A stretch of 64,000 nucleotides of DNA from Lycorma delicatula (taxonomy: Eukaryota; Arthropoda; Insecta; Hemiptera; Fulgoridae): assembly GCF_047948215.1 (NCBI RefSeq), contig NC_134455.1, forward strand, positions 223,614,526 to 223,678,525, in the 5' to 3' direction. How positions within the stretch are numbered: position 1 is the first letter of the stretch; the number at the start of each line of letters is the position of its first letter. Shown here piece after piece: positions 34,430 to 48,200 of the stretch. Both the position numbers and the translations under genes were made by a program. The notes below the pieces were generated by a model, which did not search any database, was not told the origin of the DNA, and worked only from the letters and a program-made list of their open reading frames with translations.

Positions 34430-35048
34430 CTTAGAGGGACATTAGAACTGACAAACCCCTGGTTAGTGCTCGACATGATGGACTAGGCGCTCCGGAGGTG
34501 TTGTTTTCCAGAGTGCTGTAAACAGGCTCGACCGGTGGTGTTTGTCCCCAAACCTGGTTCTGAAAGTGAGACTGCCCCAAATACAGACCGATATGCCTGA
34601 TCAGCATCATGAGGAAATTGTTTGAGCAGCTGCTGGCTGAACGAGTTTGTGTAGAGAAGGAAGTGACTTGTGGTTTCTCCCCCAATTAATTTTGATTTGT
34701 TTGGGTACACTGACCACGGATGCAGTGAAGCAGGTCTTGGACTGGCTAGGGACCGTGCGGCAAGTTCATGGCAGGTGAGGAGGTTCCCCTTGATCATCCT
34801 CCTCGACATCAAGGGGGCCTTCAATAGTTTACCTTGGTCGATGATTATTGATGCCCTGAGGGCTACTGGGATTAGTGATTATCTGATTGCAACAATCAAT
34901 GATTACCTGCACAATAGGCATTTGGTCCTCAACACGGAGGAAAGCCAAGAAGTACTGGAGATGTTTGGAGGGGTTCCACATAAATCTGTTTTGGGTCCAC
35001 TCCTATGGAACCTCTCATTTGAGAGCCTCTTGTGCCAGGAGCAGTTAC
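34430..35048 (+). mobile_element. LINE reverse transcriptase fragment
   Basis: Broken frames give ARPVVFVPKPGSESE, a decayed YRPISL region and ...GKLFEQLLAERVC-like sequence. A clean frame (34,670-35,056) follows with IILLDIKGAFNSLPWSMIID (catalytic Asp region), INDYLHNRHLVL and GGVPHKSVLGPLLWN. It stops before the YADD box. It resembles the R1-clade enzyme at 31.5 kb but is clearly a different, older copy. Confidence 0.75.
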
Positions 35049-35515
35049 ATTCGTAAAAAATTGGAGTGTGGTATACCTCATTGGAGAATTGTCGGGCCTA
35101 TCTTTTTTTTGGAGACCATCACAGCTGAACGGTATCAAGAAATAATTATACAGTTTATAGCTTTGTTAGATACTGATGAACATGATTACTGGTTACAAAA
35201 TGGGGCAATTGCACATACAGCAAACAGTAGTATTTAATTTCTTTGCAATTTCTTCAATGACCGGATAATTTTTCATGGTCTATGGCCTCCTCGTTCACCA
35301 GACCCGAGTCCTGATTTTTATTTGTGGGGCTTTTTGAAAGATAAGTGTATTCAAACAACCAGCATGCACTTGATGTAAAAAAAACCTTCTTACAACCAAA
35401 CTTTTGACAGCAGTTTTTATGATGTCATTATTAAATTAGATGTGTTACGGTCCCAGGAAAAAAAAACTTTTTTGAATGTTATTCTTAAACATATTACCAA
35501 TGAATAAAGAGTATT
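35049..35515 (+). mobile_element. Tc1/mariner-superfamily transposase, 3' part
   Basis: Directly abuts the LINE fragment. Frames read CGIPHWRIVGPIFFLETITA, RYQEIIIQFIALL, YWLQNGAIAHTANS (decayed QQDGA.AHTA second-Asp motif: the Asp is lost), then after a stop RIIFHGLWPPRSPDPSPDFY (WPPRSPDLSP..F box) and LWGFLKDK. It ends with ...ITNE-stop. The N-terminal half is missing. Confidence 0.75.
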
Positions 35516-35843
35516 GTAAGTACATTTAAAATGAATAACAATGTGATCTACATGAATATATAAAAAATATTCATAATATATAACTGATGTTTATTTTTGT
35601 AAATATTAAATCATATGATAGTTTTAAATTCACCAATTTGTGAACTAAAATTAATTTCAAAAAGAAGAATTTTTGTGAGAAAAAGAAATTTACTATCAAC
35701 AATATAAATACAAATGGTGGTTATTGAGAGAAAAGTAAAATTATAGAATACGAAATAAGTTTTTTATTTGTATATTTTTGAAGTTGATCAACTTACAATA
35801 ATATATTTTATCTTTTAAAATAATAATAATAATAATAATAATA
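35516..35843 (+). other. Region upstream of glutamate dehydrogenase, with (TAA)n
   Basis: AT-rich; ends in a (TAA)n run from about 35,820 that abuts the start codon. This would hold the promoter or a 5' untranslated exon/intron of the dehydrogenase, but no clear TATA or initiator can be picked out at this composition. Confidence 0.35.
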
Positions 35844-36231
35844 ATGATAAAATCAAATTACCAAGTAATAAGAATTACTAAAGTGAATTTTTGGTTTAAA
35901 CCTTGTAAAAGTGCAATAAGCCATAGTAAATATGTACATCAGATGCCCAGTGAATTAGCTGATCTTGATACTCAGCAAAATCCAAAATTTTCTGAAATGG
36001 TTCAGTATTATGTCCATCGAGCAATACAAGTATTGGAACCAACATTTATATCATCATTAAAAGGAAAATATGCTCAACCAGAAGCTAGAGTGAAAGCAAT
36101 TATTGATATCATGGCACACTGTCAAGGTGTAATTTCATTGACATTTCCAATAAGAAGGGACAATGGCACCTATGAACTTTTTAGAGGTTACAGGGCTCAC
36201 CACTGTTCACACAGAATGCCCATGAAAGGAG
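35844..36231 (+). CDS. Gdh: Gdh exon 1 (start, targeting peptide, N-terminal domain)
   Basis: ATG at 35844 is the only start in an open frame that begins at 35802 after a stop, and no acceptor AG lies between, so it is preferred. The first ~33 residues ([20 protein letters not shown]...) are basic and free of acidic residues, as expected of a mitochondrial targeting peptide. The conserved part starts at [17 protein letters not shown] and ends [11 protein letters not shown] with the substrate-binding Lys. Donor GGAG|GTATTG, phase 1. An internal start or a spliced 5' exon remains possible. Confidence 0.88.
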
Positions 36232-39200
36232 GTATTGATTTTTTTTTTTCTTACCATATTATCAATAAGCATTTCCTACTGTCTTGCCGCAGCTACTTTT
36301 TTATCTTAATTAACAAGTTTAAAAAATTGAATAGTAGCATACTGAACATAAAATATTACGCTATGATAATTTTGTTTCTGGTTATTTTTCCTTTTTTTTT
36401 TTGTACTTTTGACTGCATTCTTTAGAATGATTTCCTGGGGGTTAGTAATTAGTCATTTGAAAAAAAATAACTGGTTGTAAAGTTTGTATGATACTGGTGT
36501 ACAGTTATCAGATAATATAATATTAGCAGCAGTAAAAATTTCAGTTGCTCACAGAATTATTCAAACATATTCTTTTTTTGTTTAATGATTTTATAAATTT
36601 TAACTTGTTGTAGGTATAAGATATGCAAAGGATGTTGATTGTGATGAAGTCCAAGCTCTTGCTATACTGATGACTTTTAAGTGTGCTTGTGTCAATGTTC
36701 CATTTGGAGGAGCTAAAGGTGGTATTCGAATAGATCCAACCAAATACAGTGAATCAGAACTCCAGAGAATAACACGTCGGTATACATTAGAACTACTAAA
36801 GAAACATATAATTGGTAAAGTAATATCAGATAGCACCAAAATTTTATAATTGTCTTGAAAATATTTACAAAAGTATAGTTAAATTTGTTACCAAAACAAT
36901 AGTTACAATATTTAATATGATTGTAGTAGTAACATAACCATTTTTTTTAATGAATGAAATAGAAAATAACTACCCATGTAAACTTCAATTGTTTTTAAAG
37001 TTTGTTATAAAGAAAATCAGTAAATTAAAAAAATTCAAACTTAATTTTAATGAAATGACATACTATAATGGACACTAACCATACTGGTTAGTGACAATTT
37101 TGTTTCTCTCATATTATTTGTCTTTACATATGTGCCCTACATGAATGCATACCCATACATACTATACTTTACCTTATTTACTTTTTTTATTCACTTATAC
37201 ACATACATACAGCAAGTTTTATGTTTGGTAAGCATAAGTGGTTATTGGAACAGTAGTGTATACTACTTACCTCTGGATATGCTGTTTGTGAGCACGTGTA
37301 TTGTGAGTATACAGGATGGGGAGAGGAATAACAGGCTTCTGTTGTATGCAGAAAAACATCCATATACAAACTTTGGCATGAGAAAGTATGTGCTCTTCAC
37401 TCTACTTTGGTACTGCAATAGTATAGTTCCCTTAATGTTATCTATATCTCATCCACCCTGTGGGAGAACAGCAGTTAAAAAATTTTAATTTATTGTACAT
37501 TGAAATCACACGTATTCTTTTTAATACATTGCACAAATACAATTCTTTCTTTCTTTTTCATCTTTCAAAACTCTCATGTGAATTCAAGTACCCACATAAG
37601 ACTACCCGTTTCAGATTCTGTACTATTCTCCTTGTCATAACCACTGACAATGTTTACAATCTTTTTTTTAACATGATTTTTCTCATATCTTGTTTTCAGA
37701 TATGGCTAGATAACTTACATAACATACCTTTGTTGTAATGGCTAACAGTCATCTGATAGCCTAATTTTTGTCTTGAAAACTCAGCTTTTCTTAGAGAAGA
37801 ATATAGAGAATTTTGTGCACCATACAAGGGATTCAACAGTGCAGTGCATTATATGAATAATCATACTAATTTTATAAATATATAACTGTAATCTATTTTA
37901 TTTAATGGTCTATCCTTTAATAGTACAATTTAATTTATTAACAGCTTTCTATAAACATGTTTTATAGTATATATGCCATAGATAATATATGTTTTGATAG
38001 TTATTGCCTAAATTTGATAGATTTTAAATTTATTATTTTCCAATGTAATGTATTTAACCACTGACAGATCTACATTAACTACAATATGCAAAGCCCTGGC
38101 TATAAACTGCTAGTATGTGATACTAGTAAAAATGGTCTCTCCTGCTTTTTAAGAAATTTTGTCTATAATTCTCTCTCCACCTATTTTATTTTCTAAGATA
38201 CTGCTTTTAATCAATAAAAATTATAGTGCTACTTATTGGAAAAAAGTACGGCTGATTGAAGGTTCAGTCTTTTCTTTGCAGATGTAAAGCTGTACATAAT
38301 TCATAATGTTTTGTGACTATCTGTGGTTTTAATTTGATTTGCATCTATTATAGGTAATAAAAAAACAGTAATAATCTTAAACCTTTCTTCTCTTTGATAA
38401 GAAGAAAATTGTGACATTGTTTACAGGACCTGGAGTAGATGTTCCAGCTCCTGATATAAATACCTCTGCTCGTGAAATGGGGTGGCTGATGGACACATAC
38501 ACCAAAACACTGGGTAATTACAGATATTCCTAATTGCTCCATGTTAATTAAGAAATTAAAATTTAATATGTATTTAAAGCAGTATATATAAAACCTGTTA
38601 GTTTTTTGAGTGAATTTTATTTTTCATCTTTCACATTATATTCAAATGGACATCAGAACAGTCAAAGGGATTTAATGAGACTAGCTGTTCATTTTTTTAC
38701 AATATTGTATTGGCAATACCCCCCAACAGTAAACAAGGAAATAGAAAAAAAGTTGACAATTTTAAACATGTAATATATTTGAAAAAGAAATTTTCAATTA
38801 TCATTAATTTTTTAGTATTAGTTGAATTGTGAGCAACAAAATAACATTGTGTTTAATTTAGTCTTGAAGCTCATGAGTATTAAATACTTAAAATAGCCCA
38901 CTAGGGTCTAAATAATGAACAATTCGAGTAAAACATCCAGCTAACCTGTTCCAGCGTTCAAGTCCTAATAAAGGCAGTATCCGGATTTGAATACTAGATC
39001 CTGGATACAGGTGTTTTTTGGTGGTTGGGTTTCAATTAACCACACCTCAGGAACAATCGAACTGAGACTGTGCAAGACTACATTTACACTCAAACATATC
39101 ACCCTCATTCATCTTTTAAAGTAATACCTGAACGGTAATTCCCGAAGGCTAAACAGGAAAAGAAAGAAAAAATAACTAGCTAGCCGCAACATAACCTATA

Positions 39201-42200
39201 AAGCTCTGCTAATTCAACGCTCGGCTCAGCTGATTGTCGTAAACAAACACTGACTCTACCACTTCCTCAGAGTACAGAATAGTAATGGGAAGAATCGTGA
39301 ACGAGTCGTTCCTTCGATTCGATTCTTTATACTGAACGAAAGAATCTAGAATCGGTCAATTAAGATTCGATTCGATTCATAGCAATCTTTCATATGCGTA
39401 GCTTGTATTGAGGGATCCTCCTACCATATCAAATTCTAGCTTGCGTTTGTTTTATTTGTTTTACACACGTGACGCATAACTTATTACATCACCATCACTA
39501 ATGTTTATTGAACATTCGGAAAATTTTGTTACTTCCGATTATAAAATATTTTCTTTAACTGTGTTGAGTCAATCTTAAACAATTAAATTTTATCTGTAAG
39601 CTCCATAAAACATTTTTTATCAACTACAGCGAAATGAGAGCCAAATTTTTTTTCAACTCATTAAAAGTATTTATCTTTTTTCTGTTAACCTTCGGAAGCA
39701 CCGTCAGGAATTGCTTAAAAAAGGGTGAATTATACATTGATAATTCTACCTTGTGTGATATCACAAAAAATTTATTACAATGATAATCGCTGGTCAACAT
39801 AAAATTTGGAACCGACTACATTTTTTAATATTTTATATGCTAAATCTGAAGATGTATTTTGAAACAACCCACCACAACGTTCTTAAGTTACAACCCGTTA
39901 AATTTATTTGTTCCACCATTTTTAGAACAAACAATACAAATAAGTTTATTTGTATTATTTACAACAAACTATTATAACTTTATACAACGATTTATATTGT
40001 GATGCATGATGTAGATCTCTATATTTGTTACATAACAGCTAAATGATACCATTTCATGTCAAGCCAGACATGGATAGACCTACGTGTCTATACATATGTC
40101 AAGAGTTAAGTAATGAGTAATGTAACATGATGAAATTTTCTTCAGTAGGAGTTCAGCTCTTGGTATGTCTTGCTGTGTGTTCTTTAGTTGTGGAGTGGTT
40201 TTATATAACACATTTTATAAAGATAGTTTCATAAGTGTGTCATAAATTTAGTGAAAGATTTTTATGACAGAACAACTTTTGGTACTATTTTATTGTGCGT
40301 GCGGGCGCGTGAACATAAAAATTCTCAAAATATTTTTGTTAATTTTGTGATGAATTCACCATGAAAAGTGCTGCTAAAAAACTGCTCAACAAATTATTTT
40401 GACTGTCTCTTGGGAGACAAGATAATCCTGGGCTCCACATGTTGCATACATAAAGTACTATGTTGTTAAAAGGAAAAAAGAGAATTTACCTTTTGGCATA
40501 CCTATGGTTTGGTGAAAGCCTACTAAACTTTGATTACTGCTATTTTTGCTAAACAGATGTTACTGGTTTCAATTAAAACAATAAAAGCAGGTACTGCTTT
40601 AAATGTTCGTTCAGCTATGAGACCAGTATTTCATGGTGTTGATTTACAGATTCTGATTAATACTTAAGAGATAAAATACTGAAGAGGTGGTTTAATTTGT
40701 TCCTGTTGGGGGGGGGGGGGGCGCAGCGCTAACGTCTGAACTGCACATTGGATATGTTATTCATGATTGGTGTTTATTTATAGACTCATCAAAGAGAAGC
40801 TTTGTTGTTGCATGATTCAAATGAGTTTTCTTCTATACTGGTAGCACTTTCTGTAGAAATGAAACATATGAAAGTATGTGAATGCTCATGGCAAATCATT
40901 GCTGAGCTGAAAGTGATAGGACTACTTGATGATCTCCAGAGTGAATATTTCTTAATTAGATGAATTCATGAAAATATTTGACAGCAAACTAAATCCTAAA
41001 GAACTAGCAGCATGGAAGTCAATCTAAGATGTTACTGGTTTTCTTGGAAACAGAAAAGCTGAAAATTATGATGAGCTTACAAATGGACTCTTAGTGAACT
41101 ACAAAAATTTAGGCTGCAGAATTTCATTGAAAATTCATTTTTTACATTCTCATTTGGACTTCTTCCCTTTAAACTTGGGTGACACTGAAATGAACAAGGA
41201 GAAAGGTTCCACCAAGATATATTGTAGATGGAACAATGTTATCAAGGCAGATGGGATGAATCTATGAAGAGTGACTATTGCTGGATGATAAAGGGAAGAC
41301 TTCACTGAATACAAAAGGAAAATAAGAAAAACTGCAAAATAAAGGTAGGAATTTTAATTATCATTTTTGTATTTCATTAAGTTTCTCAATATTTACAATT
41401 CATAACTAAAAGTCTGAGGGTGATGAAAACTAATTTAATTTTAAGATTCAGCATAAAAAATACATTCACTAATTCACCTTTTACTTTTATCTTTGTTCCA
41501 ATTATTTCTTGTTTGTTGACCTGTGAATTAACTCGCTAGTTAATTCATAACATTAAGCTATCTTTCTGTTTTATGGTAAAATTCATAATTTTATTACTTT
41601 CAATTTAATTCAGACTACATTGCTAGATTGTTTAGAAAAGTACTTCGACAGAAAATCAGTCTTTCCCAGAAAAAAATAGTTACTAAAGAAAGAGAATTTA
41701 TTATTATTAATATGCATTTATTATATTTAGGTTGTGGAGACATTAATGCATTAGCAATAGCCACAGGAAAACCAATAAATCTTGGAGGCATTCGGGGGCG
41801 TAATTCAGCAACAGGAAGAGGAGTCTACAATGCAACAGATTACTTCTTAAAACAAGAATCTCTTATGGAAGTGATTGGATTGAAACCTGGTTGGAAAGAT
41901 AAAACATATATTGTCCAAGTAAGAAAATGAGTTTGGTCAAATGATTTAAAATTTTTTTTTAACTTTTATATGTGTATGTACGCTAGGTACTGTTACAGCA
42001 CAATGGTGTGTTTGTACAACCTGATATAAGAAATAATGCATTGTCTGTTGTTCAAATAGTATAAGCCCATAAACATATGAAGGAGGTATGACTAATACAA
42101 ATAATGAACAGTATAGATGATAAAACGCATTACTTAAATTAGACTTACTCTAATTTCACTTAAATTTAGCTTCGTTAAAATATTATATTATGAGATCCTA

Positions 42201-45200
42201 TGCAGTGCTAGCAATAAAAGTCCTTGTTTTCAGTGAAATAGGAAAGTACCAACAATCCAACAGTAGCATGGTTAAAATTGCATTAATACATTATGTATCA
42301 CTTAAATACAAATTATCCTGCTTAGATGAAAAGCTCTATATTCATAAAAGTGGTGGTGGTGTTGGTGGGGTAGCATGTTTGGAGAAAAATACCACTTGTG
42401 TAAAAACTTATACATTTGTGCAGTTTAAATCTTAAGAAAGAAACAATTTCTGGTGTTAACATAGTTTTTGGTCTAGACATGCAGCAAATTTGGGTATGAT
42501 TCACTATCCATACATTACTGAAATTATATTACTTTTTATTATTGTTAGTATTAAAATATGTTTAAAATTAGTTTTTAATATTATATATTAACACCCCACA
42601 GGGTTTAGGAAATGTTGGCTACCACACTACAAGATATTTTGCTAAAGAAGGTGCTAAGTGTATTGGCATTGCTGAACATGATGTTGGCTTTTACAATGAA
42701 GAAGGAATTGATTACAAGGTTAGTAAATCATGTAAGTTCTGAAATTTTGTAACTGTCTTCCAGTAGTAATAGTATCTAAAAAGTTACATAATTAGATTTG
42801 CTGCTTAAAAACCTACCTTTTCATCTTTTTTACTATTTCAACTCAGTTGAAATTTTTATAATGAGCAGTTAATAATAAAAAATATTCATGTAAATATTTT
42901 TGAGCCAAAAATAAATTGACAAATAATCAGCAAAAGAACATTTTCCATGTATCTGGAATCGTACATGGCAATTTTAACTAATTTTTAACTAATTAATCAG
43001 AATTTGCTTAATATAATTTTTAGATGCATAACAATTTATATGTGCAATCTACTAAAAAATAAATGCTTAATTATTGTGAAATCAATGTTTTTAAAAAATT
43101 ATTTGTGTATTCATTTAAAATTTGTTTAAATCAATTAAATTTTTATTTATTCAAACAGATAAATTGAAATACATTAATACAGGTGATTGAAAGAAACGGG
43201 AAATTTTGAAAGTTGTGTTGGTAGCCGTGGGCGATTGGTACCACTTAAGTGGCGCCAGCCTCTCTAACCTAACCTGCCATTTAGTTGTCATGGATCCTTG
43301 GAGTGGTGCGCAACGTGCATTTGCTATCAAAGCGTTTTACAAAAACAATAACAGTGTGGAGGGAGCGCGTAGAGAATTTCGCCGTGTTCCATCAACACAT
43401 GCAATTAAAACATGGATATCTAATTTTGAGGAAACTGGTTCGTTAATGAAAAAGAAACCTCCAGGCCGTGAGCGAACCGTCCGTACACCATAGAATGTAC
43501 AAGCTTTACAAGATGCTGTCACACGAAGTCCACATCTCTCAATCCGTCGTCTCTCAGCATCTTTACAATTGCATAGTTAAAGTGTTAGAAAAATGTTAGT
43601 GAAGGGCTTGCAATTCCATCCATATAAGTTGCAGATGGTCCATACAAGTCCAGGAACTGAAACCGAACGATGCAGTTGTGCGAGCACAATTCTGTAATGT
43701 AAGAGTTTGTTCACAAACTGTGGATGTCAGACGAAGCGCATTTCCACCTCAGTGGATTTGTTAACAAGCAAAATTTCAGATACTGGGCACAATAAATTCC
43801 TACGCAGCTACACCAGCGTCCGTTGCACAGCCAGAAAGTGACCGTGTGGTGTGCTATGTCATCTTACGGTGTTATAGGCCCTTATTTTTTAGGATGACAA
43901 CGGTCTTGCGATTACAGTGACGTCGGCTCGTTACGTAGCCATGCTTGAAACCTTTGTTGTGGAACAACAAAAGAGATTTCCACCAATTCTTAACACAGCC
44001 TGGTTTCAACAAGCAACGTCACATACTGCACGAATATCGATGGCAGCTGTACGCCGATTGTTTGGACAACGTGTCATTTCACGAAATGGTGACATTAGAT
44101 GGCCTCCCAGATCATCCGATCTCTCAACTTGCGATTACTTTTTGTGGGATCACCTTAAAAGCAAAGTGTTCCACAGTAACCTGCTACAACGGAAGAATTG
44201 AAGGCAAAGATCCGAGAAGCAATAGCGGAAATTCCAGTTGAGATGTTACGTCAAACCATGAACAATTTAACAAAGACTCTTCGTGAGTGTTTACGTAGAA
44301 GAAGAGGGTTAGTTGCATGATGTCATCTTTAAAAAATAAACTAAATTTTATGTATCCTAAAATGGCAGCATTTGTACAATTACATGAAATAAAATTCATT
44401 TTCTAAAAAAATTTTTTCATTATCGTTATTTCATTTTTTAAATTTTCCGTTTCTTTGAATCACTCTATATAACTTTAAAATCTTGAATTAAATGAAATTT
44501 CTCATCAGATACAGGAAGAAATTCAATATAATCTGCTACATCACCTGCTTTATAGATGGTAGTACACAGGTAACTTCTGTGTGGTACCGGCTTTAGAGCT
44601 GAGGATATATCTACATATTTTATGAACTTTTATTTTTAAATGAAGATTCAAAGTATATTTCATACAAAAGTAGCAGTGGTGGCATCGGTACAGCAAATGG
44701 CATGGCTCAGCAAATGGTGTGGCTCAGCAAATAGCATGATATGCAAATATGAGGCACCCAGATTTTATATTGATCCCAGAGTACAAAATCAAAGCATAAT
44801 TTATAAGAAGCTGTTTTTATCAATTCAGAAATTTTGAGATTTAGGTGTAAATTTACCACAGACCATAATAAAAATTTTCTTTCTTTTTCCTGTTTAGCCT
44901 CCGGTAATTACCATTGAGATAATACTTCAGAGGATGATATGAATGTAAATGAATAGTCTTGTACAATCTCAGTGCGACCATTCCTGAGATGTGGTTTATT
45001 GAAACCCAACCACCAAACAACACCGATATCCACAATCTAGTATTCAAATCCATGTAAAAATAATAAAAATTGTCTGGATGATTTGAACATCTACTTTTTG
45101 CAGAAGCCTTGTTGTAGCAAATAAAAATGAGAAAAATCACTTTTGTATTATAAAGAATTGATAAAAATATAGCAAAATGTTAATAACTCGATGAAACACA

Positions 45201-48200
45201 ACAGACAATATAGTGAAGCTAGACTGAATAAAATTTTAATCTCTATAGTAGGTAATAACAGATCTCTGTATCATACACCATACAGACGTGTTTGTACAAC
45301 ATATTTTGTACATGTCTACTTCTCATGATACAGTGTATATATTTTAGATTTTCTTTATTAAGCATTAGCTTTTACCCACGGCTTCGCTCGCGGTGAACCT
45401 TTAAACGAAATACGCGAGCAACTATGTCATGTCGATCAGTGGCTTTTTGCCCAGGCATTAGCTCTTGTTACATCCTGCCACGAAGGATTGCAGGTAAAAG
45501 TTACAAAGAAGTCAGGCCTGCCGTAAGTTCGTACATAAGCAATAGCGTCTTGTGTATTCATGCAGATAACGGGGACTGTTCACAAATGTAGAAGGCAGAA
45601 TAACCATCTTGCCTATGTCGTTAAGTCTAATATTACCATCTAATCGCATCTTGTAGCTGTATGTAATTTTCAGCTCGTAATTTCGTCTGGTTTATAGAAA
45701 TGTAACGAAGGCGTTCGCTCTCTACTTTAATATACATATCTACCAAGAATTGATGATGAAAGAGTTGCCTTGACCGCGAAAGGAGATAGAAGTCGTGCTC
45801 TCGAAGCATCATGTGATACGCATAAAAATCCATGCAGGAAACTTTTTTATTGGGAACTGGGTGTCTTGTTGTTGGATTAATGACTGGAATGTTGAAATGA
45901 TATCCTGGCTCACCTTTACTGAAGCATCATTAAATTTATGAGTATCGGCTACGCGTTTCAGCGTTTTATCATGTGCCCGTAACACTGTCTCGTGGAGAGC
46001 ATGGGTCACCAGTAACCAAAACAGCAACTTCATTGATCATCGGCGCATTATAACGCCTCTCATGTTCGCCACGTGGAGTCCGATCAGCATGAATGACCAC
46101 TATGTAATTATCCGGAGGCCAGTTTTTATTGGCGTTTTTTTTTTTTTTGTATTTACCAACAAATTGTGGCTGTGTAACATTCGTTTAATTTTCAATACTG
46201 TATCTCTTTCGACTACTTCAATATACTGACAATTACGGTTTACTTCATTTTCATCACCCATAAAATGCACCTGCAAAAATGTATGCTGTTCATTATCTGC
46301 TGGAAAAAGTGATCCAATTTGATGATATATCTGTCCTTGTACAGTAAAAGTTTGTGAAAATCTGGGCATTCTTATCACTTTATCTACTCCAAAGGATGTC
46401 ATTTGGAAACAAGTTATACTTTCTGATTTTACTTAAAAATTGCTTCGACTCATCTGTAACACTTAAATATAGTTTTAGCTCCTCGGGTTCACCAAGTAAA
46501 GGAAGCGAAACTTTACCACTGGAACAGCACATTCCAGCAGTTTCATATTTCCATTTCAAAGCATCGCAATGCTGACCTTTTCTATTCATTGAGCCAATAC
46601 CAATTAAAGAATGCTTATGGTATTCAAGTGAAGGGGATCATATTAAATACAGACTTATTAAATACAGATAAATTGTTATGCATGAAATTTCGACGGCGCA
46701 CGATTCGCATTTCTGATTCTTCTCGCCTGCGATTGTTCTGGAGTGTCTCTCGCTCTTATAGCAGCTGCCTGCTGTTCAACTTGTCTTTCTCAACGAATTT
46801 GTGTTTGAATTGGCGTTTCAGCTACCCTTAAGGTAGCATGGCGTTCAGCTTGCTCGTCTAACCTTTCTTGTCTCTTAGTTGTTTCACCAGCCCTCAAAGC
46901 ACACTGTCGCCTCGCTTGTTGTTTTAGTTCTGCGTGAGCGGAAGATTCTAGAGTTCGAGCAACTTTTGCCGCCCGGGCCCATGGTGAATCCCTGAACAGG
47001 TTAGATTTGTGCTTCCGAGGCATTTTAGAAAAAACAGAGCATAAACTGAAAATAATTAAACAATAAACAGGCACCTAACGTCAAAAACTGGGAAAGTTTT
47101 AATAACAATAAATATAGAAGGATTCGAAACAGCAGAAGCACTATACTCAATTGATTAGTTACTTTACCTTCGGTATTAACAGTGTTGGATTGGCACTATA
47201 TTTCATTTACTTGCTGGAACGCCAGATAGCGTTGAATTTGGTCAAATTTTTTGTCGGAAGATCATTGGTAGATCATTTACCAATGTAAATTTTTTTACCT
47301 CCCGAAAAATATTGTTTTTTTTTTTTTTTACTAAAAAGTGTCCTATGTTCTTCGCAATACCTTTGAGAATGTGTACGAGGTTTCATGATGATCGGTTGAG
47401 TAGTTTCTGCGTGAAAGCGTAACAAACAAACTCACATTCACATTTATAATATTAGTAAGGATGTATGCATATTATAAAAAAAATTACATAATTATATAAA
47501 TTTACATAAGAACACATTGCAATAGCATACAGTATTTGAAACACCCAGACAACGGTGAGAAAAGTTATGTAACATGTTTGCCACAAATTTTGAGTAACAA
47601 TAATGCTATTATTCTCAAGTGTTTCCAGAATTACAAGATGTATAGTCACATAACTAAGCAGGCACCCAGAAACTCTTTAAGAAACTCCTTAAGACTTTTT
47701 ACGAGGGACGTTCAATAATTTACGAGCCAAATTGATGTAAAGAAAAATAGTTCATTCAATGTCAATGAAACTTTTTGAGGGTCATGTGGAAACCTTGGGG
47801 GGACACATTTATCAGCTGTTCAATCAAAATTAATCTAAACATAACCTCTTTGTTAATATTAGAATGTCAATTCCGCTTGAAATGTGTACGCTGAAAGAGC
47901 AACGTTCAAGTGATCTTTGCTATCGGAAGATATGAACCTGACGGAAATTTACTCAAGAATATTGAAAATGTTTAAACCGCAGTTACGTGTATGTGTGTGG
48001 AACAGTGTGTATCGACTGGAAGACCCAGTTGAAGTTTCGATTACCGCGCTGCTAAATCGCATAATCTTATTCGCGAAAACGAGTTAAAATTTCCCAAATT
48101 GCTAGTTTGCGTAGTATTATGTTGGAACGCATATTCAATCATTCATGACAATTCATGCTGAATTATCGCAAAACGGATTCCACGACAGTTGACACAAGCC

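Noticed and set aside
37132..37488. 118-codon open frame in Gdh intron 2
   Set aside because: Hydrophobic, low-complexity, no splice or start context and no recognisable domain; accidental in AT-rich intron.
39290..39390. Defined hAT terminal repeat rich in GATTCGATTC
   Set aside because: Only one end-like patch was found and no matching partner end or target duplication, so it is only mentioned within the intron entry.
42340..42380. Regulatory G-rich motif in Gdh intron 4
   Set aside because: A short GGT microsatellite-like patch; no evidence of function.
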